Shown: in pieces, positions 49,253 to 56,460 of the stretch
Layout of the letters: every line of letters starts with the position of its first letter
Numbering within the stretch: the first letter of the stretch is position 1
Assembly (NCBI RefSeq): GCF_033239625.1
Contig: NZ_BTCK01000013.1
Location: 1-64,000, forward strand
Source of the DNA: Paenibacillus_T sp033239625
GTDB lineage: Bacteria > Bacillota > Bacilli > Paenibacillales > Paenibacillaceae
DNA: 64,000 nucleotides
Direction of reading: 5' to 3'
The notes under the pieces: model-generated
What the model saw: the letters and a program-made list of their open reading frames with translations, nothing else
What the model was told of the DNA's origin: nothing
The model's database searches: none
Made by a program: the position numbers and the translations under genes

Positions 49253-51565
49253 ATGAGCTTAGAGCAGGACTTGCTTGATTTTATGAGAGAAACGGCGTAT
49301 AAGCCGATGACTTACCAGGAGTTGGAGCAGCACTTCGGAATCGAAGACGCGGATGATTTCCGCGCATTCCTCAAGCTGCTTAATGAGCTCGAAGAAAAGG
49401 GCCAGATCGTCCGTACGCGCAACGACCGCTACGGCGTCATTGAACGGATGAATCTCGTGCGCGGCCGTGTGCAGGCGCATGCGAAGGGATTCGCTTTCCT
49501 CATTCCGGAGGAGAAGGACCATCCGGATGTTTATTTGCACGCGAACGATTTGAAGAGTGCGATGAATGGCGATATCGTGCTCGTTCGCGTTACGTCCCAG
49601 AGCGAAGGCGGCGGACGTCTGGAGGGCGAGGTCGTCCGCGTCGTGACGCGCGCCGTAACGCAGGTGGTCGGCACGTTCGATAACCACGAGGCGTATGGGT
49701 TCGTGCTGCCGGATGATAAGCGGATCAACCGCGATATTTTCGTCCCAAGAGGGCAGTTCGGCGGTGCGGTATCGGGGCAAAAGGTTGTCGTGCGCATTAC
49801 GTCCTACCCTGAAGGACGCGCTGCAGCGCAAGGCGAGGTCATCGAGGTGCTTGGTCATAAGGATGATCCGGGCGTCGATATTCTGTCGATTATCCGCAAG
49901 CATCAACTGCCGGAAGGATTCCCCGATGATGTGATGGCTGAAGCCGAGGCAGCGCCGGATTCGATTACGGAAGAAGAGATCGTGAAGCAGGGACGCCGCG
50001 ATCTGCGTAATGAAACGATCGTGACGATCGACGGCGAAGACGCGAAGGACTTGGACGATGCGGTCCATGTCGTACGGCTGGAGAACGGCAATTACAAGCT
50101 GGGCGTTCATATCGCGGACGTTGGCTATTATGTGACCGAGCACTCGGCGCTCGATCAGGAAGCGTATCGGCGGGGCTGCAGCGTCTATCTCGTAGACCGC
50201 GTCATTCCGATGCTGCCGCATCGGCTGTCCAACGGCATCTGCTCGCTTAACCCGCAGGTCGATCGGCTGACGATGTCCTGCGAGATGGAATTCGATCCGA
50301 ACACGATGAAGCGGGTGCGTCATGAGGTGTTCACGAGCGTTATTCGAACGACGGAACGGATGACGTATACGAACGTGAAGCGCATTCTGACGGCAACGGA
50401 AGAAGAGCCGGAGCTTGAACTGAAGGAGCGCTATGCAGGGCTTCTGGACATGTTCTCGCTGATGGAAGAGTTGGCGATGAAGCTGCGCCGCAGACGGATG
50501 AAGCGCGGCGCTATCGACTTCGACTTCCAAGAGTCGAAGGTTATCGTGGATCCGGAAGGCAAGCCGATCGATATTATTAAGCGTGAACGTTCGATCGCGG
50601 AGATGATCATCGAGGAGTTCATGCTGGCGGCCAACGAGACGGTAGCGGAGCATTTCCACTGGCTGCGCGTGCCATTCCTGTATCGGATCCACGAAGATCC
50701 GGACGGCGAGAAGCTGCTGCATTTCATGCAGATCGTCTCGAACTTCGGCTATGTGGTGAAGGGCAAGGGCAATTCGGTTCATCCGCGCGCGCTGCAAACG
50801 CTGCTCGAGGAGATTCAAGGCACGAAGGAACAAACGGTCATCTCGACGATGATGCTTCGTTCGATGAAGCAGGCCAAGTACGATGCGGAATGCCTGGGTC
50901 ACTTCGGCCTTGCAGCAGAGTTCTATTCGCACTTCACATCGCCGATTCGTCGTTACCCGGACCTTGTCATTCACCGCGTCATGCGCGAGGTGCTCGAGAA
51001 CGGTGGGGCAATGCCGGAGGCGAGGGTTGAAGCGTTGGCTCCGCGGATGCAAGACATCGCTCAGCAGTCGTCGGAGCGTGAACGCGTCGCTGTCGATGCG
51101 GAGCGGGATACGGATAAGCTGAAGAAATGCGAGTATATGCTCGATAAGGTCGGCGAAGAGTTCGACGGCATCGTCAGCAGCATCACGAGCTTCGGTATGT
51201 TCGTGGAGCTGGACAATACGGTCGACGGGCTTATTCGACTCAGCCAGTTGACGGACGACTACTATCACTTCCATGAGCTGCACATGGTGCTGATCGGGGA
51301 GCGGACGTCGAAGGTATATCGGATCGGCGACGAAGTGAAGATCCGCATCGCGGACGTGAACATGGACGAACTTACGATCGACTTCGAGATGGTCGATATG
51401 AAACCGCGCAGCAGCGGCGGCTTCCGCGGCTTCGCCGACTCCGGCGGCAATGGCGGACGCAGCGGCGCGGCAGCAAGGCGGCGGCCCGGGACGCGGCAAG
51501 CGCGGAGCGGGCGGCGGTGCGCCGGGCGCAGGCGGACGCGGCGGTGCGCCGGGCGAAGCGGCTAG
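49253..51565 (+). CDS. rnr: Ribonuclease R, frame breaks before its C-terminal tail
   Basis: 3'-5' exoribonuclease that degrades structured RNA and works with SmpB/tmRNA in trans-translation. An N-terminal winged helix, two cold-shock domains (~70-210), the RNB catalytic domain (IDGEDAKDLDDAVHV near 262 with metal Asp residues, then HFTSPIRRYPDLVIHR near 562) and an S1 domain (~640-720) are intact. After about residue 735 (SGGNGG) this frame gives Arg-rich nonsense and stops at 51565, while the expected Gly/Lys-rich tail continues in the +1 frame to 52370. Either a frameshift mutation, a sequencing error in very GC-rich DNA, or recoding explains this. ATG 49253 follows GGCGGAGGA. Confidence 0.92.
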   Translation: MSLEQDLLDFMRETAYKPMTYQELEQHFGIEDADDFRAFLKLLNELEEKGQIVRTRNDRYGVIERMNLVRGRVQAHAKGFAFLIPEEKDHPDVYLHANDLKSAMNGDIVLVRVTSQSEGGGRLEGEVVRVVTRAVTQVVGTFDNHEAYGFVLPDDKRINRDIFVPRGQFGGAVSGQKVVVRITSYPEGRAAAQGEVIEVLGHKDDPGVDILSIIRKHQLPEGFPDDVMAEAEAAPDSITEEEIVKQGRRDLRNETIVTIDGEDAKDLDDAVHVVRLENGNYKLGVHIADVGYYVTEHSALDQEAYRRGCSVYLVDRVIPMLPHRLSNGICSLNPQVDRLTMSCEMEFDPNTMKRVRHEVFTSVIRTTERMTYTNVKRILTATEEEPELELKERYAGLLDMFSLMEELAMKLRRRRMKRGAIDFDFQESKVIVDPEGKPIDIIKRERSIAEMIIEEFMLAANETVAEHFHWLRVPFLYRIHEDPDGEKLLHFMQIVSNFGYVVKGKGNSVHPRALQTLLEEIQGTKEQTVISTMMLRSMKQAKYDAECLGHFGLAAEFYSHFTSPIRRYPDLVIHRVMREVLENGGAMPEARVEALAPRMQDIAQQSSERERVAVDAERDTDKLKKCEYMLDKVGEEFDGIVSSITSFGMFVELDNTVDGLIRLSQLTDDYYHFHELHMVLIGERTSKVYRIGDEVKIRIADVNMDELTIDFEMVDMKPRSSGGFRGFADSGGNGGRSGAAARRRPGTRQARSGRRCAGRRRTRRCAGRSG

Positions 51566-52370
51566 CGGCGGCGGACGCGGACGGCGCGGCAAGCGCGGCG
51601 GCGAGTACGCGCTAGGCGCAGGTGAGCAGCGCGGCGCGTGGGGCGCAGGCGAGCAGCGCGGCGCGTGGGGCGCTGGCGGCGAAGCGGCTGGCGGCGGAGC
51701 TGCGGGCCGCGGGCGTCGCGGTCGAGGCGGCGACGGCGCGCAAGGAGCTGGCGAACGCAGTGCGTGGAACGCGCCTGTCGAGCCGGTGAGCGGCGGACGT
51801 CACGGACGCGGAGGCGAAGGCGTTCGTGGCGCGGTTGAAGCAGCGAGCGGCGGAGCAGGCCGCGGACGGCGCGGACGTGGAAGCGACGGCGAGCATGGCG
51901 GAGCGGCGCTCCGCACGGATGCGCCAGCAGCTAATGAGGCATTCGACGCACCGATTGATCACGATGCAGGTGCTGTATGGAGCACACGTCCACCGCGCAA
52001 GGAGCGCAAACCGAAGCTCGATATGTGGGGGCTGCCGGTTCCGGCAAACAGCAATCCTCGGCGCGATGATGGCGGGGAGCGGGACGACGGCACCTATCAG
52101 CCAGGCAACGGCAGACGCAGTGGCGGCAATCGCCGTTCAGGCGGTGCGCATGGTGGCGGCGGTGCTCATGGCGCGCCAGGCGGCCGCTCATCCGGCGGAC
52201 GTAAGCGTCCGGGTTCGGGCGGCGGAGGTCCAAGTGCAGGCGGCAATGGCAGTCGCCAGCCGTCCAGCGGCGGCGAAGGCGGTAACGCAGGCGGCGGCGG
52301 TAAGCCGCGCAAGAAGAAAGGCGGCGGCGGTAACGCCACAGCTGCCTTCGTTCGCAAGAATCGCAAATAA
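51450..52370 (+). CDS. Gly/Arg/Ala-rich C-terminal tail of RNase R, in the +1 frame
   Basis: This frame gives about 306 residues of low-complexity sequence: RGG-type repeats, a tandem duplication of EQRGAWGAG (27-bp DNA repeats at 51624-51650 and 51651-51677), then ERKPKLDMWGLPVPANSN and the basic end KPRKKKGGGG...AAFVRKNRK. A Lys/Gly-rich C-terminus and a DMWGLP-like segment fit RNase R tails, so I read it as the displaced end of rnr and not as a separate gene. The ATG at 51450 has no ribosome binding site. The frame stays open upstream of 51450 into the S1-tail junction. The length is unusual: common tails are tens of residues. Confidence 0.6.
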   Translation: MADAAARQQGGGPGRGKRGAGGGAPGAGGRGGAPGEAASGGGRGRRGKRGGEYALGAGEQRGAWGAGEQRGAWGAGGEAAGGGAAGRGRRGRGGDGAQGAGERSAWNAPVEPVSGGRHGRGGEGVRGAVEAASGGAGRGRRGRGSDGEHGGAALRTDAPAANEAFDAPIDHDAGAVWSTRPPRKERKPKLDMWGLPVPANSNPRRDDGGERDDGTYQPGNGRRSGGNRRSGGAHGGGGAHGAPGGRSSGGRKRPGSGGGGPSAGGNGSRQPSSGGEGGNAGGGGKPRKKKGGGGNATAAFVRKNRK

Positions 52371-52468
52371 GGCAGCTGCATTAGCTGCCTTATAATTAAT
52401 ATTGAGAAAGGGGTCGGCACGCAGTCCGCAGCAAGAGCAGACGGAATGCGTATCGCCCCTTTTTTTTA
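52369..52468 (+). terminator. Two hairpins after rnr, the second an intrinsic terminator
   Basis: AAGGCAGC / GCTGCCTT (52369-52392) directly after the stop, then AAGGGG...CCCCTT with a long loop and eight T residues (52407-52468). Confidence 0.7.
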
Positions 52469-52489
52469 TCATATGAAGACATGAGAAAG

Positions 52490-52660
52490 TGGACGCCGTT
52501 GCAAACTGTGCAATGGAATCCACTTGGAGTAGTTTGTTTATCGTGCGCCATTGTAATTCGTGCAATTGAAAGTCGCTCACAAATCCCGCTAAGCCCCGTT
52601 TCCCTCGATTGGAGCTTATTCTGTTGCACATTCTGCAATGGGACGGGAAGAGGGGGCGGG
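52490..52660. repeat. Cluster of TTGCA-type short inverted repeats
   Basis: Three variants of one motif follow in 150 bp: GTTGCAAACTGTGCAATGG (from ~52499), its reverse-complement form CCATTGTAATTCGTGCAATT (from ~52549) and GTTGCACATTCTGCAATGG (from ~52622). AAGTGGA / TCCACTT forms an outer arm around the first. There is no coding frame. Confidence 0.55.
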
Positions 52661-52709
52661 ATGTGATCATATCGGTTGGACAAACTACAATGTGGTAGGT
52701 TGCTGTACG

Positions 52710-52829
52710 TTAGTCGCCGGTTGAATCTTTGGAATCGCCGGTTTTGGACTGTGTATTCTGGCTGCCGTGGCCTTGCTGCTTCTTGGCGCTGTCTCTGCGT
52801 GAGTTTTTTTGGTGATGTCCGCGGGACAT
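52710..52829 (-). CDS. Small polar protein, 39 aa, unknown function
   Basis: ATG at 52829 (minus) is preceded by AAGAGGAGG 12 bp upstream and reads MSRGHHQKNSRRDSAKKQQG, then a Gln/Ser/Lys/Asp-rich end (KTGDSKDSTGD) to TAA at 52710. The product is strongly hydrophilic and basic at the front and acidic at the back, resembling the small unannotated or spore-type proteins of bacilli. It is divergent from smpB. I do not recognise a family. Confidence 0.55.
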   Translation of the reverse strand: MSRGHHQKNSRRDSAKKQQGHGSQNTQSKTGDSKDSTGD

Positions 52830-52931
52830 GATGATCGGTCGCCTCCTCTTGGTGGTTGTTCTTCAGCTATATTGGTATCTCCGCGCGAATAAAGGATTAT
52901 GCAGGTAGATGGTGGCTTGTCCGGATACGCC

Positions 52932-52960
52932 TTGAATTGGTAAACGAATGTTGCTACAAT
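52932..52960 (+). promoter_or_regulatory. smpB promoter
   Basis: TTGAAT (52932-52937), a 17-bp spacer and TACAAT (52955-52960). The block CGAATGTTGCTACAATTAA closely resembles the promoter that precedes ssrA. Confidence 0.72.
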
Positions 52961-53021
52961 TAATGTCTAGCTGGCCCGTTGGGCGATGGGAACGATTCAA
53001 ACGAGGAGAGGGTGAAGACGT

Positions 53022-53507
53022 ATGGCGCCGAAGAAGAATCAAGAGAACAAACCGCTTGCGCAGAACAAGAAAGCTTCGCACGACTACTTCATCGAGGAGA
53101 CGTATGAAGCGGGCATCGTGCTGACCGGTACGGAGATCAAGTCGGTCCGCAATGGCCGGGCGAACATTAACGACGCATTCGCGACGATTCGCAATGGCGA
53201 GATGTACGTGAACAATATGCACATCAGCCCTTTCGAACAAGGCAATCGGTACAATCCGACCGATCCGACGCGCGCGCGCAAGCTGCTGCTGCATAAGGTA
53301 CAGATTCATAAGCTGCTCGGACTGTCCAAGCAAGAAGGCTACACGATCGTACCGCTTAAGATCTATGTGCGCAACGGTTATGCCAAGCTGCTGATCGGTC
53401 TGGGTAAAGGTAAGAAAAACTATGACAAACGCGATACGGCAGCGAAGCGTGACGCAGAGCGTGATATTCAACGGGCGCTGCGCGAGAAGCAGAAGGTCGC
53501 ACGGTAA
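53022..53507 (+). CDS. smpB: SsrA-binding protein SmpB
   Basis: Binds tmRNA and brings it to stalled ribosomes. Length is 161 aa. Conserved parts are NKKASHDYFIEETYEAGIVL near 14, GTEIKSVRNGRANINDAFA near 40 and the C-terminal basic tail GKGKKNYDKRDTAAKRDAER. ATG 53022 follows GAGAGGGTGA. The tmRNA gene itself follows 285 bp downstream. Confidence 0.97.
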   Translation: MAPKKNQENKPLAQNKKASHDYFIEETYEAGIVLTGTEIKSVRNGRANINDAFATIRNGEMYVNNMHISPFEQGNRYNPTDPTRARKLLLHKVQIHKLLGLSKQEGYTIVPLKIYVRNGYAKLLIGLGKGKKNYDKRDTAAKRDAERDIQRALREKQKVAR

Positions 53508-53511
53508 TTTC

Positions 53512-53540
53512 TTGCATAAGCTGCGCCGAATTGCTACAAT
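53512..53540 (+). promoter_or_regulatory. Promoter upstream of ssrA
   Basis: TTGCAT (53512-53517), a 17-bp spacer and TACAAT (53535-53540), directly after the smpB stop. The region 53541-53791 up to mature tmRNA holds a second weak -10 (TATACT near 53629) and no credible gene, so a long 5' precursor is likely if only the first promoter is used. Confidence 0.65.
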
Positions 53541-53791
53541 TAAACTCTAACGCTCAATAATGGACAGGTTGGTCGGCAGTCGTAATAGCTGCCAGCAACC
53601 AACTAGACATATGTTGCGGAAGACGTGCTATACTGAGTTCAGTAAGACGAAGCAAGCAATCAGCAACACATTGCAATTCGCAGTAAGCATTCGTGCTCAG
53701 GATGAAGGTGCAGCAATGTGCCAACCCATTCGAGTCGCCTGCATGGCTAACGGTACGCTTAAGTGACGATGCCGATTATGCCGATATTTTC

Positions 53792-54157
53792 GGGGGCGTT
53801 TATGGATTCGACAGGGGTAGTTCGAGCATGGGTCGCGGGTAGTGGGGAGCGTCCGCTTCATCAACGCTAAAGCCAATTAACTGGCAAACAACAACAAACT
53901 TACGCTTTCGCAGCTTAATAACCTGTGAGCGTGCTCCTACCTAGCATCGCCCATGTGACTAGACTAGGGGCTAACAAGTAGTGGGATACGCCGCTTCGGT
54001 CTCCGCCTGGGGTCGACGGAAGAAGATAATCAGGCTGACCCAACGCGTAGTCGGTTACGGGACGACGCTCGGGTGACATCAATACCGTGACTACACCCGT
54101 AGAAGCCTGTGTGGCGTTGTCTCTGGACAGGGGTTCAAATCCCCTCGCCTCCACCAT
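53792..54157 (+). ncRNA. ssrA: Transfer-messenger RNA
   Basis: The tRNA-like ends pair: GGGGGCG at the 5' end with CGCCTCC before ACCA at the 3' end, with GGTTCAAATCC in the T-arm. The internal frame begins GGC at 53883 and reads GKQQQTYAFAA then TAA TAA, so the tag is AGKQQQTYAFAA when the charged alanine is included. This ends in AA, as ClpXP degrons do. Length is 366 nt. Confidence 0.95.
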
Positions 54158-54162
54158 CATTA

Positions 54163-54191
54163 ACCCCGACCGCATGAGGTCGGGGTTTTTG
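54163..54191 (+). terminator. ssrA terminator
   Basis: A perfect stem AACCCCGACC / GGTCGGGGTT with loop GCATGA, then TTTTT. Confidence 0.93.
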
Positions 54192-54272
54192 CTTTTCTTT
54201 CGTGGAGTGCTTTAGGTGAAAGATTGCAAGGATAATATGAACATCGAAAAGCTGGTTCGCTCCAGTGCAAGA

Positions 54273-54311
54273 AAATCCACTGCCGCATGAGGCAGTGGAT
54301 TTTTGCTGTTT
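54273..54311 (+). terminator. Hairpin terminator, twin of the one at 61516
   Basis: AAATCCACTGCC-GCATGA-GGCAGTGGATTTTTGC is repeated at 61516-61554 with one base changed over 39 bases. The two copies flank the sugar transporter/two-component block. Region 54312-54486 between this and the permease gene contains TATAAT at 54443-54448 and no gene. Confidence 0.75.
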
Positions 54312-54486
54312 ATTGTCCGAAGCGAATGACGAGAGCAGCGATCCAGTCGATTTCACAGAACACCCTACCCAGATTGCGTCAAAAAGTAACGATCGAATAA
54401 ATCAGGTCACCTACGATAGAGAGAACCTACGGGGCCAGCCGATATAATGAGGTCATAATCCTGATGAATCTAACGAGGTATGTGCC

Positions 54487-55467
54487 ATGACTAATCCTTC
54501 TATCGCGAATGTTTCAAATTCTACCGTCCAGTCGAGGCGACAGAGCGGCATCGCTCGGTTCGCGCGCAACGTCGTGAGGTACCGCGTACTGCTGCTTATG
54601 CTTTTGCCGACTACGATCGTGTTCTTGCTCAATTGCTATATTCCGATGTTCGGCGTCATTATTGCTTTCAAGGATATCAACTACGTCGACGGAATTCTTG
54701 GAAGTCCGTGGGTGGGGCTGGATAACTTCCGCTTTCTCTTCGCCACTTCGGATGCTTGGCGCGTAACGGTTAATACAATCGCCTACAACGTCGTCTTCAT
54801 CATATCCGGCCTCTTACTCTCCGTCGCAGTCGCAATCGCCGTGAATGAAGTGCGAGCCAGATTCGCATCGAAATTTTATCAGACGGTCATGATTATGCCG
54901 AATTTTCTGTCCATGGTCGTCGTTAGCTACATCGTCTATGCCTTCTTGCATCCGGAATACGGATTTGTAGTCAAGCATGTGCTGCCTCTATTCGGCTACG
55001 ACTCGGTTAACCCTTACATGCATCCGCAAGCGTGGCCATACATTCTGTGGCTGACGAAGATGTGGCATTCCGTCGGTATCGGAAGCGTCATCTATTTGGC
55101 GGCAATTACCGGCATCAGCGAGGAACTGTATGAAGCTGCCGTCATGGATGGAGCCGGTAAATGGCAGCAGATTACAAGAATTACGATTCCGCTCTTGACC
55201 CCCGTGATGGTCATCCTGACGATTCTGAATCTGGGCGGCATCTTCCGCTCCGACTTCGGTCTGTTCTACCATGTAACGCTCGACTCCGGCGCGCTGCGCT
55301 CCACGACGGATGTCATTGATACGTTCGTATACCGGGGGCTGATTCAGCTCAACGATTTGGGGATGTCCTCCGCCGCGAATTTCTATCAGTCCGTTGTCGG
55401 CTTCTTCCTTGTTCTTGGAGCCAATGCACTAGCACGAAGACTGAACCGTGAGACAGCGCTATTCTAA
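54487..55467 (+). CDS. Sugar ABC transporter permease, LplB type
   Basis: Inner-membrane permease of 326 aa. After a ~30-residue polar start there are about six helices (VLLLMLLPTTIVFLLNCYI, VVFIISGLLLSVAVAIAV, TVMIMPNFLSMVVVSYIVYA and others). The EAA loop that contacts the ATPase is YEAAVMDGAGKWQQITRITI near 215. It is the first gene of a five-gene plus-strand group (permease, permease, binding lipoprotein, YesM-type kinase, YesN-type regulator). No ATPase is encoded, so MsmX probably serves. Confidence 0.93.
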   Translation: MTNPSIANVSNSTVQSRRQSGIARFARNVVRYRVLLLMLLPTTIVFLLNCYIPMFGVIIAFKDINYVDGILGSPWVGLDNFRFLFATSDAWRVTVNTIAYNVVFIISGLLLSVAVAIAVNEVRARFASKFYQTVMIMPNFLSMVVVSYIVYAFLHPEYGFVVKHVLPLFGYDSVNPYMHPQAWPYILWLTKMWHSVGIGSVIYLAAITGISEELYEAAVMDGAGKWQQITRITIPLLTPVMVILTILNLGGIFRSDFGLFYHVTLDSGALRSTTDVIDTFVYRGLIQLNDLGMSSAANFYQSVVGFFLVLGANALARRLNRETALF

Positions 55468-55479
55468 AGGAGAATTGTA

Positions 55480-56394
55480 ATGACGAAAGCAAACAATGCG
55501 AAGCCCTATCAAACATTGCCCAGAACGGCGAATTTGGTTATCCATTTCTTCTTTATCGTAATGAGCCTGGTGTGCATCCTTCCGATATTTCTGATCGTCG
55601 CCATCTCGCTGTCCGACGAGAAACGGTTAACGCTCAGTGGCTATAAGTTCTGGCCTGAACGATTTGATACGTCTTCTTATCACTATCTGTTTACGAATTC
55701 GACGACGCTGATCAAAGCCTACGGCGTTACATTGACCGTCACGCTTGTCGGAACCGTACTGGCGGTCCTGTTAACCGCGTTGTATGCCTATCCGATCTAT
55801 CGCAAGGACTTTCCGTTCAAACGGGCATTCAATATGTACCTGCTCATTACGATGCTGTTCTCCGGTGGGCTCGTTCCGTTTTATTTGCTATATACCAATT
55901 ATTTGCACCTTAGAGATTCGCTGATTGCGCTTATTCTTCCCGGCCTATCCAACGCCTTCTATATTTTTATCACGAGAACATTCTTCCAACAGACCGTACC
56001 GGAGGAAATGATTGAGTCGGGGAAGCTGGACGGCGCATCGGAGTGGCGGATTTTCTTCCAGCTGGTCATTCCGATCTCGCTGCCGGTGCTGGCGACAATC
56101 GGATTGTTCACGACGCTGATCTATTGGAACGATTGGTTCAATTCTTTGCTGTTCATTAACGATACCGACAAGTACTCTTTGCAGTATGTCATGATCCAGA
56201 TGATTCGCCAGGCGGAGTTCTTCAAGACTCAGTTGGCGGGAACCGGGGTCGGCTTATTGATTCAACAAGCGGTTCCGACGGAAAGTCTCCGCATGGCGAT
56301 GGTGGTCGTCTCGATCGGTCCGATTCTATTCGTCTATCCTTTCTTCCAGAAGTATTTCACGAAGGGTCTGACGATCGGGGCCATCAAAGGCTAA
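55480..56394 (+). CDS. Sugar ABC transporter permease, YtcP type
   Basis: Second permease, 304 aa, about six helices, with EAA-type loop MIESGKLDGASEWRIFFQLV near 185. It begins after AAAGGAG, 12 bp past the first permease. Segments typical of the family are ISLSDEKRLTLSGYKFWPE near 45 and KYFTKGLTIGAIKG at the very end. Confidence 0.93.
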   Translation: MTKANNAKPYQTLPRTANLVIHFFFIVMSLVCILPIFLIVAISLSDEKRLTLSGYKFWPERFDTSSYHYLFTNSTTLIKAYGVTLTVTLVGTVLAVLLTALYAYPIYRKDFPFKRAFNMYLLITMLFSGGLVPFYLLYTNYLHLRDSLIALILPGLSNAFYIFITRTFFQQTVPEEMIESGKLDGASEWRIFFQLVIPISLPVLATIGLFTTLIYWNDWFNSLLFINDTDKYSLQYVMIQMIRQAEFFKTQLAGTGVGLLIQQAVPTESLRMAMVVVSIGPILFVYPFFQKYFTKGLTIGAIKG

Positions 56395-56460
56395 AGCTGT
56401 CTAACTCTGGCAAATTTGCCGGTTAGAATATACAATAATATGACTAGGGGGCACGACAAA

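Noticed and set aside
49259..51592. 777-codon minus-strand frame opposite rnr
   Set aside because: Shadow of the RNase R gene; no ribosome binding site or recognisable domain.
51826..52395. 189-codon third-frame product in the rnr tail region
   Set aside because: Ala/Arg-rich by-product of the GC-rich repeat. The +1 frame ending in the Lys/Gly-rich RNase R terminus is the better reading.
53560..53766. 68-codon frame upstream of ssrA
   Set aside because: No ribosome binding site, and the composition is unlike neighbouring genes. More likely part of the tmRNA leader region.
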